Assembly (NCBI RefSeq): GCF_001649575.2
Contig: NC_051433.1
Span: 16,770,188-16,834,187, forward strand
Length of the DNA stretch: 64,000 nucleotides
Direction: 5' to 3'
Origin: Kryptolebias marmoratus
Taxonomy: Eukaryota > Chordata > Actinopteri > Cyprinodontiformes > Rivulidae
The position numbers and the translations under genes are program-made. Below, one piece after another: positions 38,330-50,282 of this stretch. Below the pieces are notes generated by a model. The model saw only the letters and a program-made list of their open reading frames with translations, searched no databases and was not told the DNA's origin. Position 1 is the stretch's first letter; each line of letters begins with the position of its first letter.

Positions 38330-39214
38330 AGAGGAAGCGAAAAAGAGCATGCTCACATAGCTGTCTGAGAGAGAATGACTGAACAACCTGCCGAGCACGG
38401 CAGCTTTCAGCACACCGTACCCTCCAAAGAAGGAGGAGAAAGATAAAATTATAGTTAAAATTAAAAGGGTAAGATCTCTGTAGTTAAGAGTCTCATTCTA
38501 ATTTTATTTTTTATGCTTTTCAGAAAACATAATATTTAAGAACACAACGTCATCTTGAAATGTGTCACTTTGGATCAAAGTTTGTTGAATTAGCCCGTTT
38601 CAGTAAAGCCAGTTTATTTATCAAAGCACGAGTTTCAACTTCATGGATGGGTAAAGTAACCTTCAAAAATATAATGAACCGAACTGCAAAAGAAAAATAT
38701 ATCAAAGCACGATTACAGAGCACAAAACAACTTTTCTCTCGAAATAGTCATGAAGTCGCCGAGGACATCTCCAATTCCTTCCTGAACCCATCTGAATTTT
38801 GCGTCTCTGACCCGTCTCAAGAGCGCTGGAGCTGTATTTTGACACGTGCACAGGAGATCTCCTCCGACCGAAAACATCCGATTCAAATCAAGTCCAGGTC
38901 TAAAAACCACACTGATGATGAATAATTATTATTGAAAAAAAGGTCCAAATCTGCCTATCTTCATGCCAAAAGTGGACTCCAGTAAATTAGATCATAAATG
39001 TGGGGGCTGCTGCCGAAGTGGGAACAAAGCAAGCTTAATTGGACAGAGAGGGGGAGGGGACAACAAAATAATGTGCACGGCCTAGAGTACAGTTTTACAA
39101 GCCATCCACACAACACTACTCAATGGCTACTTGGTCACAAAAGCTTGTTTGGTGAGACTGCAACTGAAAATTCACACCTTTCTTGCAGTTTTGAGGGATT
39201 TATTTTTACCAACT
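38330..39214. other. Non-coding stretch with one unassigned 121-codon frame
   Basis: The plus-strand frame 38560-38925 (core MNRTAKEKYIKARLQSTKQL, then FLNPSEFCVSDPS) has no low-complexity bias, but I recognise no domain, splice site or homologue. It is more likely chance or old TE sequence than a gene. Confidence 0.25.
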
Positions 39215-39368
39215 AGCCTCCCACAGTCACAGCTCAGTGAGATAGCACCTTTAGGAGTTTTTGTTTAGGTGGGTGGGTTTTCTCTGGGTACTGCGGTTTC
39301 ATTCCACAGTCTAAAAATATGTATGTCAGATTAAATGACTATTCTTAACCTTAAGTGTGAGTGTACCT
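39215..39368 (-). repeat. Family C repeat fragment
   Basis: gggttttctctgggtactgc then ttccacagtctaaaaatatg follow the reverse-strand family C order. Confidence 0.55.
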
Positions 39369-40104
39369 GGTTGACTATGTCTGTGTTTGTCCTGCCATGA
39401 AAACACTGAGGACCCCTCCCCCAAAAAAGGGTAAAAAGCAGACAGACAATGGAAGAAAGCCTCTTTTCTTTCCACACATCGGTTTTCTCTTTGCTACATT
39501 CCTGGCCTGCCTTTCTTTTCCTTTACTCAGCAGCTCTTTTTGCGTAAAAATACTTCTCACTTTACTTGTTGAGTCAGATCTTCGTCCTTATTTTGTTTTG
39601 TGTTCTCCTCGTGTCTATTTTTGTGTATTAGCACACTCCATTTTAAACTTGCCACTGCAGTGCTTTTTTGCCACATCAAGAACAGTTGTTATTTTTATTT
39701 TATTTTATTAACATCCCTGCCTTTTGGGCCTCAGTCTGTGTTTGGGCCTTCTCCACCTCTACAACGCTCAATTTACTGACAGTCACTCTTTTCAAGCATG
39801 TTTTAAAAAATTTGGGATACACCATAATGTGAATTTACAGCACTTTTAACTCTTGTAGTGTGACACTCAAACGTTTCTGGTTTCATGTACAACTCACTTT
39901 AATAGTTTTATTCTTTCTGTTCCACCTTTCCATCCATTTTTTGTCTTTATTTTTTTTTGTATTCTACAGACCTGCTTTACTATTGCTTCCTTCTATTACT
40001 CCACCTCAAGTTGTCTTTTTTTAACTCTTATTTCCAAACACACAAACAGAGATGTTCTGACCTGCATCACTTTTATATGTAAAGTGCTATGGGTGGGTAC
40101 ATTT

Positions 40105-40270
40105 GTTGTTTTTCTTTTGGCTGCTCCCTTCATCAGGGATCACCACAGCAAGCGAACACTCACGAAAGATTTGGCAATTGTTTCACATCGAATGCCCTTC
40201 CTGACATAACCTGGATTCAAGCCTGCAGCCTCGGGTTTATAAGACTGCAGCACTGACCACCGAGCTGCTG
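40105..40270 (-). mobile_element. Family F tRNA-derived SINE
   Basis: On the minus strand it reads agctcggtggtcagtgctgc, then ggcttgaatccaggttatgt, then gggcattcgatgtgaaacaa, and ends tgaagggagcagccaaaaga. The same order occurs in the 44132-44283 copy. The first ~60 bases resemble a tRNA with A and B promoter boxes. Confidence 0.65.
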
Positions 40271-40719
40271 TGAACCTGAATAAACCAGTATGCTCCTCTA
40301 GTCCTAATTGCCTGCCTACACACACACACACAGACATACAACCCCTGCCCTATACACACACACATTTATGAACTTACACACTCTGTATGAAGTGCTAGTG
40401 CCCAGTATGGCTAGCGATGCACAGCTACACAAGCAGCACCGGGCCCCCTTACCCCGTTAGCCAGTTTCTGTGCAAGTGCTCACTGCAAGCATGTAGGATT
40501 TTAGGGTTTAGTGTCCCACTGAGACAGAATAATAAGTGCATGTTTCTAATCTGTGTGCGTGGCAGCGTTCGTGTTTATGTGCAGCAGCAGTGCTGGAGAA
40601 TAATGAGTGTGTGTTGCTAATCTGGGCCCTGGGAGACTGCCTCTCTTTGCTCCGTGCCGCGTCTCAAGTCTGCGGCCTCTCTCTCACTCCATCTCCTCTT
40701 TCCTCCTCTCCCTCTCTGT

Positions 40720-40830
40720 ATGTAGGCTAATTTAGCACCGGCTTTGATGCGTTCTCCTGCGGGCCTGCGTTTCTCATATCCAAATGCAGGGATTAGCCGG
40801 CTTTTATTCTCCAAAGCCCATCTCATCCTG
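40720..40830. promoter_or_regulatory. Candidate conserved non-coding element
   Basis: ggctaatttagcaccggctt, ctcatatccaaatgcaggga and GGATTA (40790-40795, OTX/bicoid type) in tgcagggattagccggcttt. Texture-based. Confidence 0.27.
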
Positions 40831-41248
40831 TTCTCCCTTTTTCTGTCTGCTCGCCGTCTCCCCGACTTTCGGAAACAGTGGCAGGGACTTAACAACCTGA
40901 CAACAACTGCTTTGTTGTTGTGTTTTTGTGTATCGGTTGTTAGCTTAGGCATCAGCCCTTTGTGGGCCGGGTGTTTGCGTGTGCATACTGGGGATATGTG
41001 TCAATAGGGAGCAGGATGGAAGGAAGATTTACTCGGGGATGACAGGAAATGAAGATGAGTAGAGGTGAGGAGAAATAAAAAGAACAGACGTAACAGGAGA
41101 GTAATTGAACAGCTGCTACACTGTTTTAAGATTCATTAGGAGGAATAATGACACATTATGTGTAACTAAGTTGTGTCTCTGCGGTGACATCATGAATCTC
41201 TTTGTAGCTAACTGTGTGAGGGTATTTCTGCATGTTTGTGTGAGAGTA

Positions 41249-41272
41249 TGTGTGTGTGTGTGTGTGTGTGTG
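41249..41272. repeat. (TG)n microsatellite
   Basis: About twelve TG units, continued by tttgtgtgtg. Confidence 0.92.
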
Positions 41273-41432
41273 TTTGTGTGTGAGAAAGAGAAAGGGATAA
41301 AGATGGCAGGTCTCTTGGTGATAGTCTAAATCCCTTTGTAGAGACAGGGACTGTCACTTCTGAGCATGTGCGTGATGAAAGTGAGTGCTAAGCAGCAGAT
41401 GCAGTCAGCATGCTCCCACAGAGACAACATTT

Positions 41433-41470
41433 ACACACACACACACAGACCCACGCACACACACACACAC
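41433..41470. repeat. (CA)n microsatellite, interrupted
   Basis: CA runs either side of gacccacg. Confidence 0.9.
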
Positions 41471-42079
41471 TTAGATGGAGAAAAAGTCTCTTGATGATCT
41501 TTCAACAGATCTGCAGAAGTGGCTTAGGCAGAGAGGGCACCTCTGGGACTCTTCACAGTCACAGACACACAAGTATGGACCACACAGTCACACACACACC
41601 TTCCAAACTTATAGGAGGCAGATAGGAGAATTTACGTAAGTTATGGACGTAGATTTGACGTCACACTATCATGATAAATATCACAATTTTAATACACCTG
41701 TTACACAACAATTCTATAAAAATCCCTAATCAGGGTTTGGGCACCAAGTAATAAAGGCTGCAGATTTCCTAGGAAGTCTTGCTTCATCAGCATATTAAAA
41801 GATTTCCCAAATGAGCTGCACTGATATGTTCTCAATAGAAAAAAAAAATACTAGAATGATGAGTAAAACTCCCTAAAACATTATCAAAACATTTTTGATG
41901 ACGCAGCTGGTCTTGGATTGATAAGGTGAGAGAAAGATCATTTCTTTACTACTCTGAAACTGATCAGTCTATGAACTAATGTGATTCTCACCAACATTTT
42001 GAGAAAAGTAAGGAAACTGAAGTAAAGATATTTGATCCTTGGTCCGTTCACGGTCCTGGAGTTTTTCACAACATACCAA

Positions 42080-42300
42080 TAAAATCAGGTTTCCTCCTAT
42101 AAATATCTGGGTGGACAGTTCACTTACATGTGATTTCCATGTTGAAAACTTTTGTTCCAGACTCTAACTCTTTGGTGTGAGTGTTAAAACTCGGGTTTTG
42201 TTTGATCAAAATTTCAAATTTTAACACTTAACTTTCTGCACAGTTATAAACTAATCTGGAACGTCGTATTCAAACAGCTTTAAAGACGGCTGAAATGAAG
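42080..42300 (+). mobile_element. Possible degraded LINE reverse-transcriptase fragment
   Basis: cctataaatatctgggtgga (about 42096) then cagttcacttacatgtgatt, then ccatgttgaaaacttt, resemble the YKYLG-W-D-S-L segment common to non-LTR reverse transcriptases downstream of the catalytic motifs. Several frameshifts; no second copy seen here. Confidence 0.35.
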
Positions 42301-42589
42301 AAAACATCTCTATCTTTAAGTTTTAAACAAATAATCTGTGTGCACGAAGGCACAGAAGATTCCTAATGATACAACATGTTCCAAATTCAGAGTTTTATTT
42401 GTTGACAATTGGGAAAGAGATTCAGGATGCCAATTTTTAAATTAAACTGGCATAAGAAGTCATTAATGCATTCTGCTATTAAGATATTGAACAATAAGTG
42501 ATTAATTTAATGGATTCTTTCTGGGCTATTTTAGCATGTGTTTTTTACTGCTACCTTGTTATGATCCACTGCTATGAATGACAAGTGAC

Positions 42590-42856
42590 AATAGTGTGTG
42601 TGTGTGTGTGTTAGTTAGCAAAACATCTCCTGAACTTGACAGATTTTATTGAAACTCTCAGAAAGTAACCATTGAACGAACATCTGAGAGTGATTAACTT
42701 TTGGAGTCAACTAAATTCAAGATGGCTGCAACAGCCAACTGAGCTTAGCAACTGTTATTTTCAAGATTTGACCAAAACCATTAAAATTGCCATGTTTCAA
42801 GGTAAGATGATCTTAGTTTGGAAGGCAGCAGGTGATATGCATTCCTTCCTTTGATA
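42590..42856 (+). repeat. Family A repeat, single short unit
   Basis: A TG run (42595-42611) leads into agttagcaaaacatctcctg. Then come gattaacttttggagtcaac and aagatggctgcaacagccaa. The tail is aagatgatcttagtttggaa followed by gcaggtgatatgcattcctt. Confidence 0.65.
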
Positions 42857-43489
42857 TTTGTCGTAATAAATTTACTGTATAATACAGCAACTTGTGGCCT
42901 GAGTCAAATTTTCTTATGGGACAATTAATTATTTTATCTTATCTTTCTTTTTATATCATAATAGAGTTATTACAATCTTATCCAAGTTTGTGTACTTGTC
43001 TTAGAAATCTTTAAACGGGTATAATTTTTAACAATTATTTCAAGATTCCAATCTCATTCTTAATATTTGGTACTAATTACCAAGCCTTAATCGAACACAA
43101 TCGAAGTTCATATCAAAGTGTGCTGTGATCTTTAACAAGACTAATTGTACTTTTTTGGACTCATCAGTCACACTCGGTGCAGCTTTCACTGAGTGATGCT
43201 TTGGTGACTTGTGTTCAGGAGCAGCTGTGCACACTTGTGATTTCGAGACAAAAGGCGACTGCTGTTCTTTTATGAAATTTTCTGTGTTTGAGTGAACATG
43301 GTGGTGAGATCAATTTCTAAAATAATAATAAAAATATCTTTCTTCACTTTAAATACTTTATTACTACAGAAACAAAAAAGTTTATTTTAATCAAGGCCAC
43401 AAACTTTTTCCCCACATTTCTTTGGCTTGCCTCTGATCTAATTGGCTGTGATAAATCCTGAAGAGCGATAAGTGGAGTCAACAATGCAT

Positions 43490-43900
43490 AAATGCTTCCT
43501 CTTCTCTATCTTCATTAGCTCTTTTAATGATTACCTCATTGCCCCTCTTTTTATGTTTTTCTGCCTCTGCTTAAGCGTCCCCAATCGTCTTCCTCCATTG
43601 TTGTTGTTGTGTTGTGGCTTGTGGAGCCTCATGAGTATTTGGTCTGCATTGACTGTGATTGAGAGTGACCTCTGACCTCTCTGGCTCTATGGAATTCCAT
43701 ACATGGTGCGTCTGCGACCCGCTGACCTCCAGCTGCGCTCCGGTTCTATTGGCTGAAAGGCTCCCTGTGCTGCGGAGCAAAGAGCCGCCAGTAAGAATCA
43801 ACAGGTCAAAGGTTGAGACACTTGGAAATGAGGCGATGAAGTATGGCCTGCCATTTACAGCAAAAGCCACAATGCCATCATTCTGTACACACAGCAGAGC
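43490..43900. promoter_or_regulatory. Candidate enhancer with two DR1 nuclear-receptor sites
   Basis: TGACCT-C-TGACCT at 43666-43678 is a perfect direct repeat with 1-bp spacing (minus strand AGGTCA G AGGTCA). AGGTCA-A-AGGTTG at 43803-43815 is a second, imperfect one. DR1 is the preferred site of HNF4, RXR heterodimers and COUP-TF. The block also holds a reverse CCAAT (ctattggctgaaagg). Function is inference. Confidence 0.35.
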
Positions 43901-44119
43901 ACGTGAGAAACGGCGAGTGAGAATGACTATGACAGATAGATGGAGAATCAGAATACTGTCTGTTGAGCTTTGTTTTTCTGCAAAATAAATGTCTTAAATG
44001 CAATGTGTCTCAAGGCTGCAAAGGTTGTCAGTAGTTTTGTATTACTGTTGTATATACTTTTTTGATAGTGCACTGTTTTGGCCTTTGCTTTGTGTGGAGC
44101 ACCCACAGTTTTATTGTAC

Positions 44120-44295
44120 AGTAGTGTACAAGCTCGGTGGTCAGTGCCACGGTCTTGTAATCCAGCAAGTTTGAGCCCAGGTTGAGTCAGAAAGGGCATC
44201 TGGCGTAAACAATTACCAAATCATTGACGCAAAGTTCGCTCTCTGTGGTGACCCCTGAAGAAAGGAGCAGCGAAAGAAAAACAAGTAGTGTACAA
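44120..44295 (+). mobile_element. Family F tRNA-derived SINE with perfect 12-bp target duplication
   Basis: The element spans 44132-44283 and is bounded by identical copies of agtagtgtacaa (44120-44131 and 44284-44295). The 5' part (gctcggtggtcagtgccacg, gtcttgtaatccagc, aagtttgagcccaggt) resembles a tRNA; the TGT at the anticodon position would be threonine. The 3' part reads tggtgacccctgaagaaagg and ends agaaaaacaa. An intact duplication marks a fairly recent retrotransposition. The tRNA-like head is mutated and is not called as a tRNA gene. Confidence 0.85.
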
Positions 44296-47200
44296 TGACA
44301 AAAAAGTTTATTCTGTTCCCTCTGAAATTCAAAGAGATATCATGACAACAACATACTGAATTGGATGAGGAGCATCAGTGTCCCTGACTTTATATTGTTG
44401 CATCTCTTCATTAACATATGATGGCCTTGGGATGAACAACAACAATATGACAAAACCTAAATAACAAAACTAAAAAGAACATTTTAGAGATCACAACTCC
44501 ATAAAATAAATTGCAAAAAAGTGTTTTTTAAAATGTTTATTTGCTGTTCTGATTTCTGAACCTGTGTTGTACTGTTTTCTCATTTTGTTGCAGGTCTAAG
44601 GGTGTGATGAGTTTGACCCAACTCAGCAAACTGAAATATTTAAAAATTTACATTTCTATTCTCATAAAATGTACCCTTTCCTTTTTGAAATAACATCCCT
44701 CCCCCCATCTGTGTAATCTTTTTTAAATGTGTTTAATTTTACAAAACCTACGAAGCTCTTTACAAATAAAAAAATACTAATTTTGTGCTTTTTAAGACTT
44801 CATTTTTTAGATATTGGCATCTAAAAAGTCAACCGTGAAAATTACTACATTTGCTATTCACATTAGTTATTTTTCAGTAAAGATCTCCACTGATTTATAG
44901 TTTCTTTGGAGCTTTTACATATTTTAAGCAATTCTTTTTGGAGATCTTAGCAGCATAATTAGTGCGCACTTTGTGAAAGATACTGATGGAAGCCTAAAAC
45001 ATTTTAATCTAAACCTTAAAAAACTTGAAATATTTGGTCTATTACAACTCTGTTTAAAATTTTTACAACTGTGTAAACTGTGTCCAGTATAAAACCCTTT
45101 TCTGTGGTATGTAAAGTCTCTAATATCTAAGTTAAAATCAAACCTGCTTGATACGCTGATATTGTTTCAACTTTTGAATAAACTATGATAAAACTCAATG
45201 CTCAGACTAATATATAGTTTCTGCATATATCGATATGACAATATGACCTCATTTGTCCAAACTTACCTCAAGTACACAAAAATCTTCAACCCAGTCTTTT
45301 GCCTCTGAGGTTACACTTACTTCAAAGATCTTACAACTTCACACCCTGTACCATCAATGTCCACACTGTCTAAAACTTTCCCTGATTCCTCTGTAGTCAA
45401 GATGTTGCCTCACCAACCCCACCCTGGTACCCAAACTTCTCTCTTTGTCAGACTGAAACGGTCTCCGTCTTCCAGACAGAAACAGGTGGGGGTAGAGGTG
45501 AGGCTGTCATCACCTTAACGTGGAGCCGCCTTGATCAAGGCCCAGAATTGGACATGAACACGGAACGCTCATCTCCATGAACCAGTCAGCCTGTGACACT
45601 GGTTCAGGACAGGTTGACAGAAAGTGCCTGAACTGTCTCACTTCCATGTCTTTGAATGTCCTTTAAAAAAAAAAGCAGGCAGATAAGGAGAGTGAAGGAA
45701 AAACAGAGTAGTCCTCCTTCTTTTTGTCTTAAATCTGACAGGTCAAAGACAGGTTCCTCTCATGATCTTTTCCCTGTTTGAAGGGAACACATCTTTTTCT
45801 CTGTTCTCTTCTCATTTGCCCTCTTCAAAATCACAGAGCGTTGTTGTCTTTCTGCCCGCCTTCTTTCCCCAACTTTTGGCAGGAATGTCATTGCCCATCT
45901 CTGTCCTCCCATCCTTGCATCCTTAAATCCGTCCCCAGCACGCTGTTTTTCTGTTGTCTCTGTTGTGGGATTATGTTTCACTGAGGGGAGGGAGCGAGGT
46001 GGAGCACTGGAAAGCGAGAGAAGAGGGGTCCAGAAAAGAACCCTAAAATAACTGTCATGCGAGTGGACAGGCAGTGATTAAGGATTTAACTGATCATCCT
46101 GCGGCTGACAGTGAACCAGCTATTATCTAGCAGGAATCAAACGCTGCTCAAAGCCCTGGGAGGCTTTCTGCGCCTCTCAGCATCTCTCAGCTCCTCTCAG
46201 AGGCCTGGCCAACATGAAAGGAGACGTCAGGGTCTGGCAGCTGACAAGCCAAGGAGAGAGAGATGGGGTTGGGGGGAGAGTAAAGTAATGAGATCTTTAT
46301 TTTGGCCCGTTACCGTAGGGACTGTTGATCTGTGTTGCGGTGCTGTGCTGCAGAATACAAAGAGCCGTTCTGTTTGTTTATATGGGAACTCTGCCTACGT
46401 GTGCTCGCTCATGTGTGCGCATGTTGAGTGTCACTCAAAATTAGAGGAATAACACTCATTCATTTATCTAACAGATGATAGGAAACTAGATGCTATGAGA
46501 TGAATAAAAGTAAATCTTGTTGAGACTAGGATGAGAACATAATTACACTCAGGAGGAAATCAGCAAATTGATTTGTGTGTGTCTGTGTGTGTATTATGTT
46601 TGTGTGGTTACACTGTTTGTATTCTTCCTCATCAAAGGCCTTTCCATAACACAAAAGACTTTACACTTGATCCTCTTGCTGATCTTCTCACTGAAGTAAA
46701 CGCTTCTGAATGTGTGCCTGTGTGTGTGTGTAAGTGGGTGTGCGCATGCATGTGTGTGTCATGCAGCCTCATGTTGTGGTGAAGTCTTTGCACCCTGGTA
46801 GTTGAGTTTCAGCTCCTGGATGTGGTACTCATAATTTAATACCGATGCTGCTTTCTAGAAATAATTTGTGTGCAACTGTCATGAGAAAACAATAAGTCAT
46901 AAATGTGAAAAAGTCCCTGGATGAGAAAAATATTTATCACTGTCATGGTAAAGCCTTTGTCCTAATATGTTTCCATGATATGCAAAACAGAAAATTTAAT
47001 GTGCTATTTGTGGCTAAATTGCAGTATTTGTAGAGAATGACAATTTCTTTCAGTTTTTTAAACATCTGACCTGCTGATAAATGGTTTTGGTCTGTTATTA
47101 TTTTCATTTGCTGTGCACTAATGTTTTTGTAACCGTTCTTTCATGACACATTAAATTGTGTCCAAGATAATAATAATAATTTCTAATAATCTCCAAAGTA

Positions 47201-47389
47201 AGTTTCTAGTATCTCACATCATACTGGATGCAGATATCATCTATAGACAGTGATTTGTTGAGATAAAAACCTTAACCTTACCACATATAGATTAAAGAAG
47301 CACTGTTTTTGTGATGTGCTGAGAAGGACTTCGAAATTCAATGAAAAACTTTCTATTGACTAAGTCGAGCTCATTCCAAAGGCAAGTTG
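44296..47389. other. Non-coding stretch, nothing recognised
   Basis: AT-rich to 45.2 kb, pyrimidine-rich and complex from 45.3 to 46.4 kb, AT-rich again after 46.8 kb. None of the frames (longest 113 codons at 46111) shows a domain or splice context. Confidence 0.4.
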
Positions 47390-48160
47390 GACTTCATTGA
47401 CTCTGCCGCTTGTCTCAGGATGTGGTGTTCATGGACAAGATCTCAAGGTGTAATCATTTGGAACCTCAGGGTCTCATCTTTGCTTTTTGTGGTTCTGCCG
47501 GCATCGTCAAGAACTGAAATAGTTTGAAGTGAGGGCGAAGCAGTTCGAACGAGAGTTAGCTCTTCTGAGTGTGAGGCCATTGCTCTTGAGCGGAAAAAGG
47601 TGGTATGCTCTCTCCAAGTTGGTGGGTCAGTCTCTGCTTTGAGCAGAGGAGTCCAAGTATCTTGGCATCTTCTTCACAAGTGATAGGATGAAGCAACAGA
47701 TGGATCAATGGATCAGTGCTTTGTCTGCAGTATGGAGGGCGTTGCTCCGGCCTGTCATGATTATAAAGAAGCTGAGCTGAAATGCAAAGCTTTCTATTTA
47801 CTGGTTTGTCCAACTCTCACTATTGGTCACTAGATATGGATCATGACCAAAAGAACACATCCCATAAACAAGCAGATGAAAATATACTTCGGCTGTAGAG
47901 TGGCCTGCCTCGAATTTAGAGATAGGATGAGAGGTTTGGTCACTTGGGGGGAGCTCAGACTCAAGCCGCTGCTCCTCTACATTGAAAGGAAGCAGAGAAT
48001 ATACTCTTATGTCCTCCCTGGCCTGGGAATGCCCTGTGCTCCCTCAGGAGGAGCGGGAAAGTGTAACTCGGAAAAGGGATGTCCGGGTTTCCCCTCGTAA
48101 ACTTGTTTCCTTTACAACGCGACCACGTATAATCAATAAAAAATGGATGGCTAGATGGGT
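47390..48160 (+). mobile_element. Degraded LINE, C-terminal part of the reverse-transcriptase ORF
   Basis: In order: aggatgtggtgttcatggac (about 47418), gtctgaggcca-type sequence near 47566, gaggagtccaagtatcttgg (47646), tggagggcgttgctccggcc, aaatgcaaagctttctattt, gaatttagagataggatgag, aagccgctgctcctctacat, cctccctggcctgggaatgc. This is the same LINE type as at 10.0-10.7 kb. The reading frame is broken by many stops and shifts. The stretch that should encode the F/Y-ADD catalytic motif (near 47480-47500) is deleted. It ends at aaaaaatggatggctagatg, a tail typical of the family. Confidence 0.75.
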
Positions 48161-48921
48161 GGAGTGTTAGAATAATGCAACAAGAAAGAATTAAAGGTAC
48201 ATTCTCATAAATTTATTCTTACTACTTGATGAACCATTTCTGAAGTGGTCTCAGAGGTTATGCTTTTCTTGATCATACATTAAATGTCAACATTTTTGCA
48301 ATTTAAAATTTTTTAAATGATCTAGTAAAAACCACAAAACTCAAATCAGGTTGCATTATGCAGTCATCAAAGGTTAATTTTCTTTAAACTTTACATCAGC
48401 ATGTTAAATGATCTCTGTATAAAAATCTTGTATATTAACTCATAAGAAACACAAAAAGTATCTTTAGATATATTACACAAGAACCTTGATACTTACTTAA
48501 TACTGGAACTTTTAAACAACTGAGAGTCAGATCTGTTTCACATATTTGACCTGCTGTTATAACAACAGAGTCTTGGACAAGGACAGACATTCAAGGCTAC
48601 TGAAATGGCTTTTGCCAAAAAAGAGATTTTAACATTGTGTGAAATACCAACAACAACACAACAGAACACTAGAAGAAGTATGGAAACGTTCTGGCTAAGG
48701 CTGAATGACACAAATATAGTGTACTTTTTTTTTGTGTTCTCAATATGTTTGGCCCTTTGGTGGCTAAACATGCTTGACAGCAGGTGCTATTTTGTTCTGT
48801 ATCAGTATCCTCTTTGTCGTTCACACCATAGCAGTAAAACATTTTTATGCAGCAGGCTTGATCTTTTAATTTCTTAGGGTCATTTTGGACCTCAGCATGA
48901 TTCCTGTTTTAGCTTTAAGAA

Positions 48922-48923
<2 letters not shown>
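48161..48923. other. AT-rich non-coding stretch, nothing recognised
   Basis: The 90-codon frame at 48605 and the 77-codon minus frame at 48538 overlap each other; neither has a domain. Confidence 0.4.

Positions 48924-48957
<34 letters not shown>
48924..48957. repeat. (CA)n microsatellite
   Basis: About 16 CA units. Confidence 0.95.
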
Positions 48958-48958
<1 letters not shown>

Positions 48959-49489
48959 ATACGCAAGAGCTCTCTTGCTCATGCAGAGATGAGTGCTGTG
49001 TTCCTTCCTGAGGTCCCTTCACACATTAGACCAACTCTAATAATAAAAGGGAGAGGAGTAGGAGTGCATCCTTTGAGTGTTCAGTTGAGGGCGGCTGACC
49101 CACTTATCCATTTCTTGGGCTTTGTCTGGGCCTCTGGGTTAACCCACTTACCCACTCCCCAGGCTTCTGCCAGGCCCTGGAGTGAAGGCCGGATTCTTTT
49201 CTCATCAAACAACTGCTCTTAATAAAGGCCAGGGCCTTGGGAGCCTGTAGCCCATGGAGCCTGGTGTCAGTGTATGGCCAAAGACAAGTATACCAACAAG
49301 TGCAACAGTGTTCTCACAGTAAGGGAACAAAAAATCCACTTACATGATCCTCAGTGGTATTTTGTTCCTAACACCAAATTTGTTCTAAACCTTCATTGTC
49401 AGGTTTCTGCTTGTGTGTGTTTTCTGTAAAGGGGGTGTCCATATTTGTGTGTTTCTCCTTCTGTGAGTCTGTATCTGTGTGCATATCAG

Positions 49490-49680
49490 CTTAGAGATCT
49501 CGCTCTGTCTCCACCATCACCTAACTGCATTTGCATTTTAATTATGTCAATGTTTGTTCAAAAGCATGACAGGCGCTCAGACATGACAGAATGGAAATAA
49601 GGGACTTAAATTGGGGAATTACAGCCCATTCGCTCATGTTTTGTGCGAGGCTAACATGATGTAGATCCCTGTGTCCCGCA
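49490..49680. promoter_or_regulatory. Candidate conserved non-coding element with POU octamer-like site
   Basis: ATTTGCAT (49529-49536, octamer in reverse) lies 2 bp from TAATTA (49539-49544), then tgtttgttca (forkhead-like, 49551). After these come gacaggcgctcagacatgac and ttaaattggggaattacagc. A dense cluster of developmental factor sites. Confidence 0.33.
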
Positions 49681-49837
49681 TGTGAAACCTTTCTTTTTCA
49701 CGCCTCTTAATCCTGCTGTGCGGGTTACTGAGAAGGCTCACAAAGGGAATCACAACAGTATTGGGAACACAGGGAGGAATCTATTATCTGCTATCAAATT
49801 TGCAATGTGCCATTATGTTAGAAAGTATTGTTTCAAG

Positions 49838-49912
49838 AGGTGGCATAGTGGTGTGATGCTTAGCACTGTTGTCTTACAACATTAAGGGTTCAAAGCTTCA
49901 AATCACAGGTAT
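49838..49912 (-). repeat. Family C repeat, end fragment
   Basis: aggtggcatagtggtgtgat and taagggttcaaagcttcaaa correspond to the terminal part of family C in reverse. Confidence 0.45.
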
Positions 49913-50069
49913 GATTGATGAAGAAATGACTGCACTATCTACGGTCCTTAACGCAAAACCTTGGGTGATTACATCCAGTCAATTTTAGCTGTAAACCATT
50001 GGCAAATGATTTTTCTTCTGAGAGGGCTTATTCTTCTTTGTAAGAGAAAAACAAATCCTTCAAATCCCA

Positions 50070-50282
50070 AACTTTTGAGTTTGGAGATGATTTAAGATGG
50101 AAGCTATCCACTTTGCTCTTGGCCATGCTCAAAGTATTCATTAGCTCATCAATACAATCAAAACTAAGCTCTATTTCTTCAAGCTGTGGTGATTCAAAAA
50201 CCTATCAACAACAGATGAAATACTAATTTTCATAAACTTTCCGCAGAACCCCACTTCAAAAGATTCAAACTGTCCCATTAAA
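50070..50282. repeat. Family B element, right-half fragment
   Basis: tcttggccatgctcaaagta, ttagctcatcaatacaatca, then aacagatgaaatactaattt, and the end accccacttcaaaagattca followed by actgtccc. Aligns with the right half of the 53.8-54.1 kb copy and with 56.8-57.0 kb. Confidence 0.6.

Noticed and set aside
41249..41470. CRISPR-like or satellite array
   Set aside because: Only dinucleotide runs; no repeat-spacer structure, and the genome is eukaryotic.
44132..44200. A tRNA-Thr gene
   Set aside because: The tRNA-like sequence lacks a clean cloverleaf and is the head of a SINE bounded by target duplications.
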